DNA from: Cyanobacteriota bacterium SRBZ.bins.94.201705
GTDB taxonomy: Bacteria; Cyanobacteriota; Cyanobacteriia; Cyanobacteriales; Cyanobacteriaceae
DNA: 64,000 bases
Direction: 5' to 3'
Assembly: GCA_030549855.1 (NCBI GenBank)
Contig: JAUQQP010000046.1
Span: 117,970-181,969, forward strand
Both the position numbers and the translations under genes were made by a program. Positions 27,457-38,509 of this stretch are shown piece after piece. Every line of letters begins with the position of its first letter. Within the stretch, counting starts at the first letter, position 1. The notes below the pieces were generated by a model. It ran no database searches. It was given only the letters and a program-made list of their open reading frames with translations, and was not told the origin of the DNA.

Positions 27457-28602
27457 ATGACAGAATTAGATGTAGTCTCATCCTCTTCTCGAGTCAACCC
27501 TTCTGCCTCTTATAACCACAAGAAGCCACCATTTGCTCGGGATTTGATTCGTTTATACTTGAGGGATATAGGACGTATTCCCCTGTTGACGGGGGAGGAA
27601 GAAATTGCCCTAGCCAAGAAGATAAAGGCAGTTCAATCCCTTCACCAGATTCGCCTAAACCATCAACATCTGCCTGCTATTGCCCAATACAACCAGGTAA
27701 TTAGTGTTTGTGACAGTTGTCTGTGGGAAAAACCTCATCCGGCTAATCTCCACAAGTGGGCAAACAAAACCAATACCCCTCCCCAAAGACTGTTGGAAAT
27801 TCTCCAAGAGGGTAAGAAAAAATGGGCACTTCTGGCGGGCATTTCTGTGTCTGACTTGGAAAACACCCTCCGGGAAGGGAGAAAGGCAAAACTGCAGATG
27901 ATTAGCGCCAATTTGCGTCTGGTAGTGTCCATTGCCAAGAAATATCAGAATCGCGGCTTGGATTTGCTGGATTTAATTCAAGAAGGCACTCTTGGTTTAG
28001 AAAAGGCAGTGGACAAATTCGATTACACTAAGGGTTACCATTTTAGCACCTATGCCTACTGGTGGATCAAACAGGGGATGACACGTGCCATTGCTACCCA
28101 GTCTCGCACCATTCGTCTGCCTCTGTACATCACGGAAAAACTTAACCAACTGAAAAAGGTGCAAAGAGAATTGTCCCAAACTAAGGGAAGAATGGTGACA
28201 ATGGAAGAAATAGCCCAGGCGATGCATATGACTGTAACACAACTGCAGGAGTTTTTGGGTCAGATTCCCCGCTCCATTTCCCTAGAAATAAGGGTAGGAG
28301 AAAACTACAACACCCCTCTGTTGGACTTGATTGAGACATCCGCTGCCACCCCTGAGGAGAATCTTGCCAGGATGACACTACAGAAGGATTTGCTGTCACT
28401 TTTTTCCCTTTTAAATGAGAGGGAACAAAAAATACTACGACTGCGTTACGGGTTTGAAAATGGCAAAGTCTATTCCCTCAGCGATACCGCAGCAATAATG
28501 AATCTCTCCAGAGAAAGAGTAAGACAAATCCAGGCTAGGGCTATTGAGAAACTACGTAAACCCCTTTTGAAGAAAAACCTACAGGATTATCTTCTTCATT
28601 AG
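27457..28602 (+). CDS. Group 2 RNA polymerase sigma-70 factor (SigB/C/D/E class)
   Basis: 381 residues. Region 1.2 ([23 protein letters not shown]), region 2 with [31 protein letters not shown] and [18 protein letters not shown], region 3 and region 4.2 ([18 protein letters not shown]) are all present. A non-conserved insert of about 70 residues sits between 1.2 and 2.1. There is no region 1.1, so this is an alternative rather than primary sigma. In region 2.4 the usual RQAI is KQGM, which could shift -10 preference. SigC is my best guess, but I cannot separate the paralogues by eye. The start at 27457 follows AAAGGA. A tandem repeat occupies the leader. Confidence 0.9.
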   Translation: MTELDVVSSSSRVNPSASYNHKKPPFARDLIRLYLRDIGRIPLLTGEEEIALAKKIKAVQSLHQIRLNHQHLPAIAQYNQVISVCDSCLWEKPHPANLHKWANKTNTPPQRLLEILQEGKKKWALLAGISVSDLENTLREGRKAKLQMISANLRLVVSIAKKYQNRGLDLLDLIQEGTLGLEKAVDKFDYTKGYHFSTYAYWWIKQGMTRAIATQSRTIRLPLYITEKLNQLKKVQRELSQTKGRMVTMEEIAQAMHMTVTQLQEFLGQIPRSISLEIRVGENYNTPLLDLIETSAATPEENLARMTLQKDLLSLFSLLNEREQKILRLRYGFENGKVYSLSDTAAIMNLSRERVRQIQARAIEKLRKPLLKKNLQDYLLH

Positions 28603-28627
28603 TCTTGACTGATGGACTGAATGGGGG

Positions 28628-29572
28628 ATGATTATTGTTGACCACTTACGTAAGACCTACGGTGACAAGTGTGTTTTAGATGATGTGTGTTTCACCGTGC
28701 CCAAAGGGAGTATTCTTGGCTTTTTGGGGCCCAATGGTGCCGGTAAAACCACTACAATGAGGATTATAACGGGCTATTTGGCGGCTACCAGTGGCACCGT
28801 GGTGGTGGACGGGGAGGAGGTGCATGCCAATCCCATGGCGGTGAAGGCCAAAATAGGCTATTTACCGGAAACACCACCTTTGTATCCCGACATGACGGTG
28901 CGAGAGTATCTTGGTTTTGTAAGTAAGATAAAAAATGTGCCGGCGGGGGAGAGAAATCAGCGGCTGGAGAGGGTGTTAAAGGCGTGTCAGATAGAGGATA
29001 AGGCAGATGCGGTTATCAGGACACTTTCCAAGGGATACCGTCAAAGGGTAGGCATTGCCCAGGCTATTGTTCATGATCCTCCTGTGATTATTTTAGACGA
29101 GCCGACGGTGGGACTAGACCCTCGTCAGATTACCCAGGTGCGTAGTCTTATCAAGAGTTTTGCCGGAGAAAAGACTGTTATTCTTTCTACTCATATTCTT
29201 TCGGAGGTAACTGTCACCTGTGATAGTGTTGCCATCATCCACCGGGGGAAAATTGTCGCCACCGGTACTTCTGAGGAGTTACTTTCTCAAGTCCAATCCC
29301 AGCTGTATCGTTTAGAAGTGGATTCCAATCCCGCCACCGTCCTCCCTCGCCTTACTGAAATTCCGGGTGTCCAGAAGTTAGAATCTCAACCGGTTTCTGC
29401 TTCTTCTCCCCGTTTTCTGATAGAGGTAGCCGTAGCCGGAGAGGAGGTAGCCAAGGATATTGTTTCTTTTCTAGTGCATCAGGGCATTGGCATTTATGAG
29501 ATGAGGAGGGTTAAAGCCTCTTTGGAGGACATTTTCCTGCAACTGACCACAGAGGAACATAATAGTAGTTAG
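28628..29572 (+). CDS. ABC transporter ATP-binding protein
   Basis: 314 residues. Walker A GPNGAGKTTT (about 36-45), Q-loop region, signature LSKGYRQRVGIAQA, Walker B VIILDEPTVGLDP and the switch STHIL are all intact. A C-terminal extension of about 90 residues resembles the GldA/NatA/CcmA type that pairs with ABC-2 permeases. No permease is next to it, so the partner must be elsewhere. It starts 26 bases after the sigma-factor stop and may be cotranscribed with it. The ATG follows GGGGG at close range. Substrate unknown. Confidence 0.9.
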   Translation: MIIVDHLRKTYGDKCVLDDVCFTVPKGSILGFLGPNGAGKTTTMRIITGYLAATSGTVVVDGEEVHANPMAVKAKIGYLPETPPLYPDMTVREYLGFVSKIKNVPAGERNQRLERVLKACQIEDKADAVIRTLSKGYRQRVGIAQAIVHDPPVIILDEPTVGLDPRQITQVRSLIKSFAGEKTVILSTHILSEVTVTCDSVAIIHRGKIVATGTSEELLSQVQSQLYRLEVDSNPATVLPRLTEIPGVQKLESQPVSASSPRFLIEVAVAGEEVAKDIVSFLVHQGIGIYEMRRVKASLEDIFLQLTTEEHNSS

Positions 29573-29597
29573 TTGGCACTGATTTTTACTTGTTTTT

Positions 29598-29981
29598 ATG
29601 AATCTAATTGAAATCATCAAAGAGGATTATAAGAGGTTTCCCGAGAATCAAACTTATAGTATTTATGACGAGAATGTCCATTTTAGGGACCCTGTTTATA
29701 ATTTTTACGGCCTAGAAAAATACAAGGAAATGATCAGTTTTTTGAAGAGATGGTTTAGTAATTTAAAACTAGAACTCCATGAAATATATCAGGTTAAAGA
29801 TAAAATTTACACCGTTTGGACTATGTCTTGGAACAGTCCTTTGCCTTGGAAGCCCTTTATTTCAGTCTCAGGACGCAGTGAATTAAAGATAAAAAATAAT
29901 CTAATAGTGGCCCATTATGACTACTGGGATTGTTCGGTTTTTGATGTAATTAAACAACACTTCGTTTTTACCAAGAAATAG
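29598..29981 (+). CDS. DUF2358 (NTF2-like) protein
   Basis: 127 residues. It reads as the DUF2358 family of cyanobacteria and plants: YDENVHFRDPVYNFYGLEKYK, a conserved tryptophan-rich middle (WTMSWNSPLPWKPFISVSG) and HYDYWDCSVFD near the end. The fold is probably NTF2-like with a ligand pocket. Function unknown. It follows the ABC ATPase by 25 bases and is more AT-rich than it. Stop lies 92 bases from the convergent end of the atp operon. Confidence 0.8.
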   Translation: MNLIEIIKEDYKRFPENQTYSIYDENVHFRDPVYNFYGLEKYKEMISFLKRWFSNLKLELHEIYQVKDKIYTVWTMSWNSPLPWKPFISVSGRSELKIKNNLIVAHYDYWDCSVFDVIKQHFVFTKK

Positions 29982-30015
29982 GAAAGAATCTGGTAGAAAA
30001 AAGGTGGGCTTGTTT

Positions 30016-30065
30016 CCCTCCCAGGCGGTGCCGAAAAAAGAAGGAAAAGACACCCAGTGGGAGGG
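30016..30065 (-). terminator. Probable terminator of the atp operon
   Basis: CCCTCCC (30016-30022) pairs with GGGAGGG (30059-30065), with a further inner stem GGTGTC/GGCACC. Reading along the minus strand, a run of six T follows about 15 bases beyond the stem. It lies just past the atpG stop, between convergent genes. Confidence 0.5.
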
Positions 30066-30073
30066 ATGTGGTA

Positions 30074-31021
30074 CTATTCTAGGGCATTGGCGCCGGCTAC
30101 CACCTCGAGGATTTGTTGAGTGATGGAGGCTTGACGGGCTTTATTGTAAGAGAGGGTAAGAGTCCTGATCAACTCGGTGGCGTTGTCACTGGCATTACTC
30201 ATAGCCGTCATCCTTGCCGCCAACTCACTAGCCGCTGCCTCCTGTAGTGCTCTTAGTAGTTGGTTGTTAATATACAAAGGCAAAAGGGAGTCTAAAATCT
30301 GGACAGGATCCTGTTCAAAAATCATGTCCCTGGGCAAATCGCTGACGGTAGGCTTGACGGTTTCTCTTTCTACCTGGAATTGTCCCCCTTTGACTATGAG
30401 ACGGAAAATTTCATCGTCTTTAACCTCTAGGCCTTGAGGGGTGACAGGGAGTAGAGTTTGGATAACGGGTTTGGAGCTAATGAGGGAGACAAAACGGGTA
30501 TAAATCAATTCTACCCTGTCTACGGTTTCCGAGAAGAAGAGGGAGGCCAATTCGTCGGTGATAGCCTGGGCATCCTTGGCGGTGGGGATTTGTTCTAGGC
30601 CATAAAAGGTTTGACTGATAGGCTCACCCCGTCTGCGGAAGTGTTGTTCTGCCTTGCGCCCCACTGTCACATAGGTGTATTCAAGACCTTGGGCCTTTAG
30701 CTGAGCGGCCCTTTCCTCGGCCCTTTTTATCACATTACTATTGTAGCTCCCACAGAGGCCCCTGTCGCCGGTAATCACCAACAGGGCTACAGTTTTGACC
30801 TCTCTCTCCTTCAACAGGGGCAAGTCCACATCCTCAAAGCGGAGACGATTTTGTAGGCCATAGAGGACTTGTGCCAAGGCATCGGCGAAGGGGCGGGTGG
30901 CCATAACCTGTTCCTGTGCCCTTCTCACCTTGGCCGCTGCCACCAGTCGCATGGCCTCTGTGATTTTTCTGGTGTTTTTTACTGCATTAATGCGATCGCG
31001 GATTGCCTTTAGGTTAGACAT
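30074..31021 (-). CDS. atpG: ATP synthase gamma subunit
   Basis: Also called atpC in cyanobacteria. 315 residues, the rotor shaft of F1. N-terminal helix [32 protein letters not shown] and the C-terminal helix with [18 protein letters not shown] are the paired coiled coil. The cyanobacterial/chloroplast insertion is present around residues 195-235 but has no cysteine pair, so it lacks the chloroplast thiol switch. Last gene of the operon, 66 bases after atpA. The beta and epsilon genes are not here, as usual for cyanobacteria. Confidence 0.97.
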   Translation of the reverse strand: MSNLKAIRDRINAVKNTRKITEAMRLVAAAKVRRAQEQVMATRPFADALAQVLYGLQNRLRFEDVDLPLLKEREVKTVALLVITGDRGLCGSYNSNVIKRAEERAAQLKAQGLEYTYVTVGRKAEQHFRRRGEPISQTFYGLEQIPTAKDAQAITDELASLFFSETVDRVELIYTRFVSLISSKPVIQTLLPVTPQGLEVKDDEIFRLIVKGGQFQVERETVKPTVSDLPRDMIFEQDPVQILDSLLPLYINNQLLRALQEAAASELAARMTAMSNASDNATELIRTLTLSYNKARQASITQQILEVVAGANALE

Positions 31022-31087
31022 ATTTCTCCCAAGATAATTTGGTATTGAGGGGGGCGCACCGGGACGCCCTTGGGATGGATTATGACG

Positions 31088-33189
<2,102 letters not shown>

Positions 33190-33194
33190 TGGTT

Positions 33195-33734
33195 TTAACC
33201 TCCCAACTGCTCCAGGGCACGGGTAATAAGTTTTCCGTGGAGTTCGTCATTAAGACGCTCCTTTAACTGTTCTTCAGCCAAAGAAAGGGCGCGGAGGGCT
33301 ATTTGTCGCCTGAGGGCAGCAATGACCTTTGTTCTTTCCGAATCCAATTCTTGTGCGGCCATTGCCTTCATTTTTTCAATTTCCTTTTCACCTCTTTCCA
33401 GGATTTCTGTCCTAAGTTTTTCTGCCCTAGAAACAGCTTCAGCCTTAATTTGTTCTGCCCTAGCATGGGCTTGTTCCAGATTTTGCTTAGCCAATTCCAA
33501 TTCCTTGGCCGCTGCGGCAGCCCTTTCTTCTGCCTCTCTGATTTCCTGGGCGATTCTTTCTCGTCTTTCGGTGAGGATATTGTTTAACACCTTCCCACCG
33601 TAGACCACCAGGAGAGTGATCATTATTACAAGGTTTATTACATTAGACCCCAGGATATCAGGATTAAAACCAAAGCCTTCCGTGAACCTGCCAAATGCCC
33701 CTACTACTGCCAGGTAGACCATACCAGTCATCAT
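33195..33734 (-). CDS. atpF: ATP synthase b subunit
   Basis: 179 residues. One N-terminal membrane helix (about 29-49, NVINLVIMITLLVVYG) followed by a long Glu/Lys/Ala-rich helix that forms the right-handed coiled-coil stator with b'. Start is uncertain among three ATGs within five codons (33734, 33731, 33722). The short hydrophobic N-tail resembles the processed leader of cyanobacterial b. Lies between atpF2 and atpH. Confidence 0.94.
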   Translation of the reverse strand: MMTGMVYLAVVGAFGRFTEGFGFNPDILGSNVINLVIMITLLVVYGGKVLNNILTERRERIAQEIREAEERAAAAAKELELAKQNLEQAHARAEQIKAEAVSRAEKLRTEILERGEKEIEKMKAMAAQELDSERTKVIAALRRQIALRALSLAEEQLKERLNDELHGKLITRALEQLGG

Positions 33735-33789
33735 AGTTTTCTCGTCATAGGAATAGGACTTATGGATAGGAAAATCCCTTTACGGGAAG

Positions 33790-34284
33790 CTAGACGGAGA
33801 GGATTTTTTCTAGGATTTTACTGCTGAGGGCCTCCACTTGTTGGTTTAGGGCAGAGAGGGCTTCCTCTTTTTCCTTAGCAATTTCCTCGGCGGCTTTCAT
33901 GCGTTGGGCAATTACCTCTTGTTGGGCCTGTTGCACCTTTTCCGCCACCAGTTTTTGGGCTTCAGCTTCTGCCTTGGCGATAATTTCCTGAGACTGTTTG
34001 CGCACAGCCCTCAACTCTTGTTCATATTGTTGTGCCAGGGCAATAGCCTTTTCTTTTTGTTCTTTTGCCTGTTTTAATTGCCCTTGGACGTAGGAGGCCC
34101 TTTCATCAATAGCATCCCCCAGAGGTTTATAGTAGATAGCATTGAGAATGACAGCCAAAAGCAAAAACTGAATTGCCATCAAAGGCAAAGTAGCGTCTAT
34201 ATCAAACAGCCCACCTGAGTCGGCCAGGACAGGCATATTGATGTATGCCCCCACGGCAGCCAATAAAAACCTATTTATCATCAT
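33790..34284 (-). CDS. atpF2: ATP synthase b' subunit
   Basis: Also called atpG in cyanobacteria. 164 residues; the second stator b-type subunit found only in photosynthetic bacteria and plastids. [32 protein letters not shown] is the characteristic membrane segment, followed by the long charged helix. The first 20 residues ([20 protein letters not shown]) look like an extra hydrophobic leader, and a start at a later Met is possible. Separated from atpE by 182 bases that contain a stem-loop. Confidence 0.94.
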   Translation of the reverse strand: MMINRFLLAAVGAYINMPVLADSGGLFDIDATLPLMAIQFLLLAVILNAIYYKPLGDAIDERASYVQGQLKQAKEQKEKAIALAQQYEQELRAVRKQSQEIIAKAEAEAQKLVAEKVQQAQQEVIAQRMKAAEEIAKEKEEALSALNQQVEALSSKILEKILSV

Positions 34285-34437
34285 GATGATTGTAAGAAAA
34301 AAACTCGTTTCTTTTTCCGGATTTCAGATTATCCTGGAGATAGGCAAAGGCATTTTTTAGAGGTGAGGGCCCATACCATGAATGAGCCCCGGGCTGTGGT
34401 TTGAAAGAGAAATAGCCCAGCCAATACCTATAACCTG

Positions 34438-34458
34438 AGGGCACGTATGTGTGCCCCT
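34438..34458 (-). promoter_or_regulatory. Intercistronic stem-loop after atpE
   Basis: GGGCAC/GTGCCC with a 6-base loop, extendable by one or two pairs around a bulge, lies 8-28 bases past the atpE stop on the transcribed strand. No T-run follows, so it is more likely a 3'-end stabiliser or partial terminator that favours extra c-subunit message. Confidence 0.45.
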
Positions 34459-34466
34459 ACAGGGAT

Positions 34467-34736
<270 letters not shown>

Positions 34737-34875
34737 TTACTACAAGTGTTCTTGGGTGAGGGTCTTTTCCCTCTTTTTAGTTAACCATAGAATGGCTATT
34801 TTATTAAGCCCAAAATGTATTTAACATATTTTGGTTTTTTCCAAAAGTCACCGGTGGGATGAAGTGTGGTGGTTT

Positions 34876-35634
34876 TTAGTGGTGTTCTTCTTCCCCTTCG
34901 CCATGGCCGTGGGTTTCCAAGGCTTCACCGATGTACGATCCCGCCAAGGTAGCGAAGATGAGTGCCTGAATCCCACTGAGGAATAGCCCCAATACCATCA
35001 AGGGCAGGGGGATAAGAAGAGGCACCAGTAGTACCAAAACTGCCACTGCCAACTCGTCTGCCAGGATATTTCCGAACAAACGGAAACTTAGGGATAGGGG
35101 GCGGGTGAAGTCTTCAATGACTCTAAAGGGTACCATAATAGGGGATGGTTGGGCGTAGTCGGCAAAATAACCCAGACCTTTTTTGCTAATCCCCGCATAG
35201 AAGTAGGCCAGAGAGGTGAGAAGGGCAAAAGCCGCCGTGGTGTTGATGTCTACCGTTGGGGCGGCCAACTCTCCTTCTGGCAGTTGGATTAGTTTCCAGG
35301 GAATCAGGGCTCCAGACCAGTTAGATACAAATATAAACAAGAATAGTGTTCCGATAAAGGGCACCCAGGGGCGATACTCCTTTTCCCCGATTTGGTCTCT
35401 TGCCAATCCCCTTAAAAACTCCAGGACAAATTCCATAAAGTTTTGCATCCCCTCTGGTACTCTTTTTATATTACGAGTTGCCAATAGGGATGCTACAATC
35501 AGCACTGCCATGACAAACCAGGATACTAAAAATACTTGTCCATGTACTTTGTATTTGCCGATTTCCCAGTAAAAGTGTTCTCCTACCTCTATTTCTGCGA
35601 GTCTAGCCAAGTAGCTCCAAGTGTTGACCATCAT
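34876..35634 (-). CDS. atpB: ATP synthase a subunit
   Basis: Also called atpI in cyanobacteria. 252 residues, five to six membrane helices; the stator half of the proton channel. The essential Arg is R185 in [19 protein letters not shown], with the conserved final helix [16 protein letters not shown]. The C-terminus ends in an unusual His/Gly/Glu-rich tail ([11 protein letters not shown]). Start could be 35634 or 35631 (two adjacent ATGs). Follows atp1. Confidence 0.97.
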   Translation of the reverse strand: MMVNTWSYLARLAEIEVGEHFYWEIGKYKVHGQVFLVSWFVMAVLIVASLLATRNIKRVPEGMQNFMEFVLEFLRGLARDQIGEKEYRPWVPFIGTLFLFIFVSNWSGALIPWKLIQLPEGELAAPTVDINTTAAFALLTSLAYFYAGISKKGLGYFADYAQPSPIMVPFRVIEDFTRPLSLSFRLFGNILADELAVAVLVLLVPLLIPLPLMVLGLFLSGIQALIFATLAGSYIGEALETHGHGEGEEEHH

Positions 35635-35681
35635 TGACAGTACTATCTGTTTAGGATAATCGATGACAATTTATCACAGAT

Positions 35682-36101
35682 TTAGCCCTTTTGTTCCCCT
35701 TCCCAAAGGCTCATTGGTAAAATGTAGAACAGCAGGGCCCCTTTATAGCTCAAAAAACCCAGGAAAATAGGGATTAGCTGTAGTTGTTGCCATCTGGTGG
35801 CTAGAATCATTAGGGCGGCGAAGGCAGCCAGGCGGGTGGCACCGATGCGTTTTTTTGTAACCCCCACCCTCTCCACTTCTCTGGCTAACAGGTTGATGTA
35901 CACCAGACTAAAACAGACACCCAATAGAAAATTGAGTGCCACATTGCTGCCATAAAAAAACCACACCAGTAGGAATGAGATTATACCGATAACACCAGTT
36001 GCCAGGTAGAGACTGTTACGGAGTTGATAAAACTCCTTCATGGGGTTGTTGTTAATTTTTTTCTCTTCCCCTGAAGATGGTGATGATGCCGCGGTGCTCA
36101 T
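35682..36101 (-). CDS. atpI: ATP synthase subunit I / Atp1
   Basis: Often called atp1 in cyanobacteria. 139 residues with four predicted membrane helices (about 35-50, 53-72, 88-105, 109-128) after a Ser-rich hydrophilic N-terminus. Sequence of this family is poorly conserved; the call rests on size, topology, the GVCFSLVYINLL segment and its position as first gene of the atp operon. Thought to help c-ring assembly or magnesium supply. Confidence 0.88.
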   Translation of the reverse strand: MSTAASSPSSGEEKKINNNPMKEFYQLRNSLYLATGVIGIISFLLVWFFYGSNVALNFLLGVCFSLVYINLLAREVERVGVTKKRIGATRLAAFAALMILATRWQQLQLIPIFLGFLSYKGALLFYILPMSLWEGEQKG

Positions 36102-36325
36102 TTTCCAGACTATTTTCCAGTCTAAACCACTTTTTAGTTTAACTTTTCTACGTAGTTTTTCCCTATCCCCCAGCCCCGGGAAGAATCTAAAAATTTCCCG
36201 AATTCCGTATCATTAATGACAGTTTCCGGGGAACTTTTTCCGTTTACTGGGGATGTTGTATTGACCCCTAGCCCCAGTCAATGGCAACAACGGCTGTCCT
36301 TGAAATCGAAAGGGAGGAGAAAATT

Positions 36326-37567
36326 ATGCCAACGATTCTACCCTCATCCTCTTCTACCTCTGCTTTTACCACCCAAGAATATATAAACTTGGAAAACACC
36401 TATGGCGCGAGGAATTATCATCCCTTGGAGGTAGTGATTACCAGAGGAGAGGGGGTGTGGGTGTGGGATACGGAAGGAAATCAATACCTAGATTGTCTGA
36501 GTGCGTATTCTGCCCTAAATCAAGGCCACTGTCATCCCAGAATTCTTAAAGCGCTAACAGAACAAGCCGCCAGACTGACCCTTACCTCCCGTGCCTTTTA
36601 CAATGACCAATTGGGGCTGTTTTATGAAAAAATTTGTAAAATTTCAGGTTTTCCCAGGGTACTTCCCATGAACACAGGGGCAGAGGCGGTGGAGACGGCC
36701 ATTAAGGCTGTCCGGAAGTGGGCTTATACGGTTAAAGGGGTACCGGCAGATAAGGCAGAAATCATTGTTTGCAGCAACAACTTTGCCGGGCGCACCATCA
36801 GCATCATCAGTTTTTCCACTGAACAGCAGTATCGGTTTGGCTTTGCCCCTTTCACCCCTGGGTTTAAAATAGTGCCCTATGGGGATGCGGCGGCACTGGA
36901 AGCGGCCATCACTCCCAACACTGCGGCCTTTTTCCTGGAGCCGATTCAGGGGGAGGGGGGCATCATTGTTCCTCCTGAGGGCTATCTGCGAGAGGCTGAG
37001 AGAATTTGCCGACAGAACAATGTACTACTGATATTAGACGAAATTCAAACGGGGTTGGGACGGACGGGCAAAATGTTTGCCTTTGAACACGAGGGGATAA
37101 AACCAGACGGGATTACGGTGGGCAAGGCTTTGTCGGGGGGATTCTACCCCATTTCAGCTTTTCTTAGCACCCATGAAGTAATGGATGTTTTCCGGCCAGG
37201 GGATCATGGTAGCACTTTTGGGGGCAACCCCCTGGCGGCGGCGGTGGGTATGGCTGCCCTGGACGTGATAGTGGATGAAAACTTGCCAGAAAGGGCAGCT
37301 TCCCTGGGGGCTTATTTTCTCGAGCGTTTGCGGCAAATTCCAAGCCCTCACATTAAAGAGGTACGGGGCAAAGGATTACTGATTGGAGTCGAATTAAAAC
37401 CCTCTGCCTATGGTGCCCGTCGCTTTTGCAAAGCCTTGATGCAGTTAGGGATTCTAGCCAAAGAAACCCGCGAGAATGTCATTCGTTTTGCCCCCCCACT
37501 GGTCATCACTCGCCCCCAACTGGACTGGGCATTGGAGCGAATTGAGCGGGTGTTAACAACTCTCTAG
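36326..37567 (+). CDS. rocD: Ornithine aminotransferase (class III PLP enzyme)
   Basis: 413 residues. Transfers the delta-amino group of ornithine to 2-oxoglutarate, giving glutamate semialdehyde. Class-III landmarks: [39 protein letters not shown], the Asp of [13 protein letters not shown], and the PLP lysine K267 in [21 protein letters not shown] near the start is the ornithine-specific form rather than acetylornithine (ArgD). An earlier ATG (36281) exists, but GGGAGGAG lies 8 bases before 36326, which decides the start. No arginine-catabolism genes are adjacent. Divergent from the atp operon. Confidence 0.92.
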   Translation: MPTILPSSSSTSAFTTQEYINLENTYGARNYHPLEVVITRGEGVWVWDTEGNQYLDCLSAYSALNQGHCHPRILKALTEQAARLTLTSRAFYNDQLGLFYEKICKISGFPRVLPMNTGAEAVETAIKAVRKWAYTVKGVPADKAEIIVCSNNFAGRTISIISFSTEQQYRFGFAPFTPGFKIVPYGDAAALEAAITPNTAAFFLEPIQGEGGIIVPPEGYLREAERICRQNNVLLILDEIQTGLGRTGKMFAFEHEGIKPDGITVGKALSGGFYPISAFLSTHEVMDVFRPGDHGSTFGGNPLAAAVGMAALDVIVDENLPERAASLGAYFLERLRQIPSPHIKEVRGKGLLIGVELKPSAYGARRFCKALMQLGILAKETRENVIRFAPPLVITRPQLDWALERIERVLTTL

Positions 37568-38243
37568 CAATAATCAAGTCAGGCTGCCATGTCAAAAGTG
37601 CCTAAAGGATGGCTGTCTTGTTTCACTCCTTCGGCTTTTATTGGTTATCCCCTCTTCAACTCCCCTAACAGTTGGCCCGCTGTTGGGGCTATTCTTTTTT
37701 TTTGCCTAAACGTCATATTTAAAGCACTTTTTTTCTTTTTAGCAAAAGGGGTTTTACCCCTCAACAATTTCCCGTGACAGCCATAACAGAAAACATTTAA
37801 GCCGACATAGTTTTAGGCTTTAAAATTAAAGTCTATAGCTACGAAATATAATATTTAATCCAGGATTATAATAAGATATTTAATAACAGAAATTTGGCTC
37901 CTAATCCAATAATATTATCCATAAGGGAGTAATTAGGATAGATAGATTCAGATTCATAAATTATGAGGCCAATAATTTTTCGGGAATTCTCTAGGAATAA
38001 GAGAGGGAAAAAGCCGTTGGATATAAGAAATACCAGGGGAGATTAGCTAAGATGAAAATTTGGGAAAGTGCCTTGTGAGATAGAGAAGGTTTACGGCTAA
38101 AGGAAGGGAGGAGATTCAAGGGTTTCCTAGGGGTGAGAATTATGGTTGCCAGGGGGGATTTTATATATTTTTGTTGCGGAAAAAAAGATGTTTTGAGCCC
38201 GGAAACTAGAATGGAAGTAGAGGGGAAGTGGGAGGAGATAGTT
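37568..38243. other. Gene-free, AT-rich intergenic stretch
   Basis: 676 bases with several TATAAT-like and TAATATT strings and runs of A/T, but no convincing gene, RNA fold or repeat. A 62-codon hydrophobic frame at 37589-37777 has no ribosome-binding site and is probably chance. Confidence 0.5.
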
Positions 38244-38357
38244 ATGATGGAAGACTATGTTTATCTACTGGCGACTGTGACTATTATAACCTTCATTAGT
38301 AGTTTTATCTTGCCTATAGTTGGTAATATAATCTTGAGCTACCAACATCACCAATAG
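38244..38357 (+). CDS. Candidate 37-residue single-membrane-span protein
   Basis: MMEDYVYLLATVTIITFISS is followed by FILPIVGNIILSYQHHQ and a stop: a short acidic N-tail, one hydrophobic span of about 27 residues and a polar C-tail. A strong GGAGGAG (38231-38237) lies 6 bases before the ATG at 38244 and 9 before the adjacent ATG at 38247. The frame stays open upstream to 38133 without a good ribosome site. Size and topology are those of small photosystem or NDH subunits, but I recognise none of them. Real coding is plausible, not proven. Confidence 0.4.
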   Translation: MMEDYVYLLATVTIITFISSFILPIVGNIILSYQHHQ

Positions 38358-38509
38358 TAATACAAAGGGGCAAATAAAACTAGGTGGCATGGGGTGTTAG
38401 GGGGTGGGAGGGGAAAGTGAGTCTTGAGAAGAGGTGCTGGATGGGGGATAATGGGTGAAGACAGATGAAACAGCAATAAGAATCCTCCTGTGGGTAAGTT
38501 GTAGGGAAA

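Noticed and set aside
37589..37777. 62-codon hydrophobic plus-strand frame after rocD
   Set aside because: No Shine-Dalgarno sequence and low-complexity composition; probably chance.
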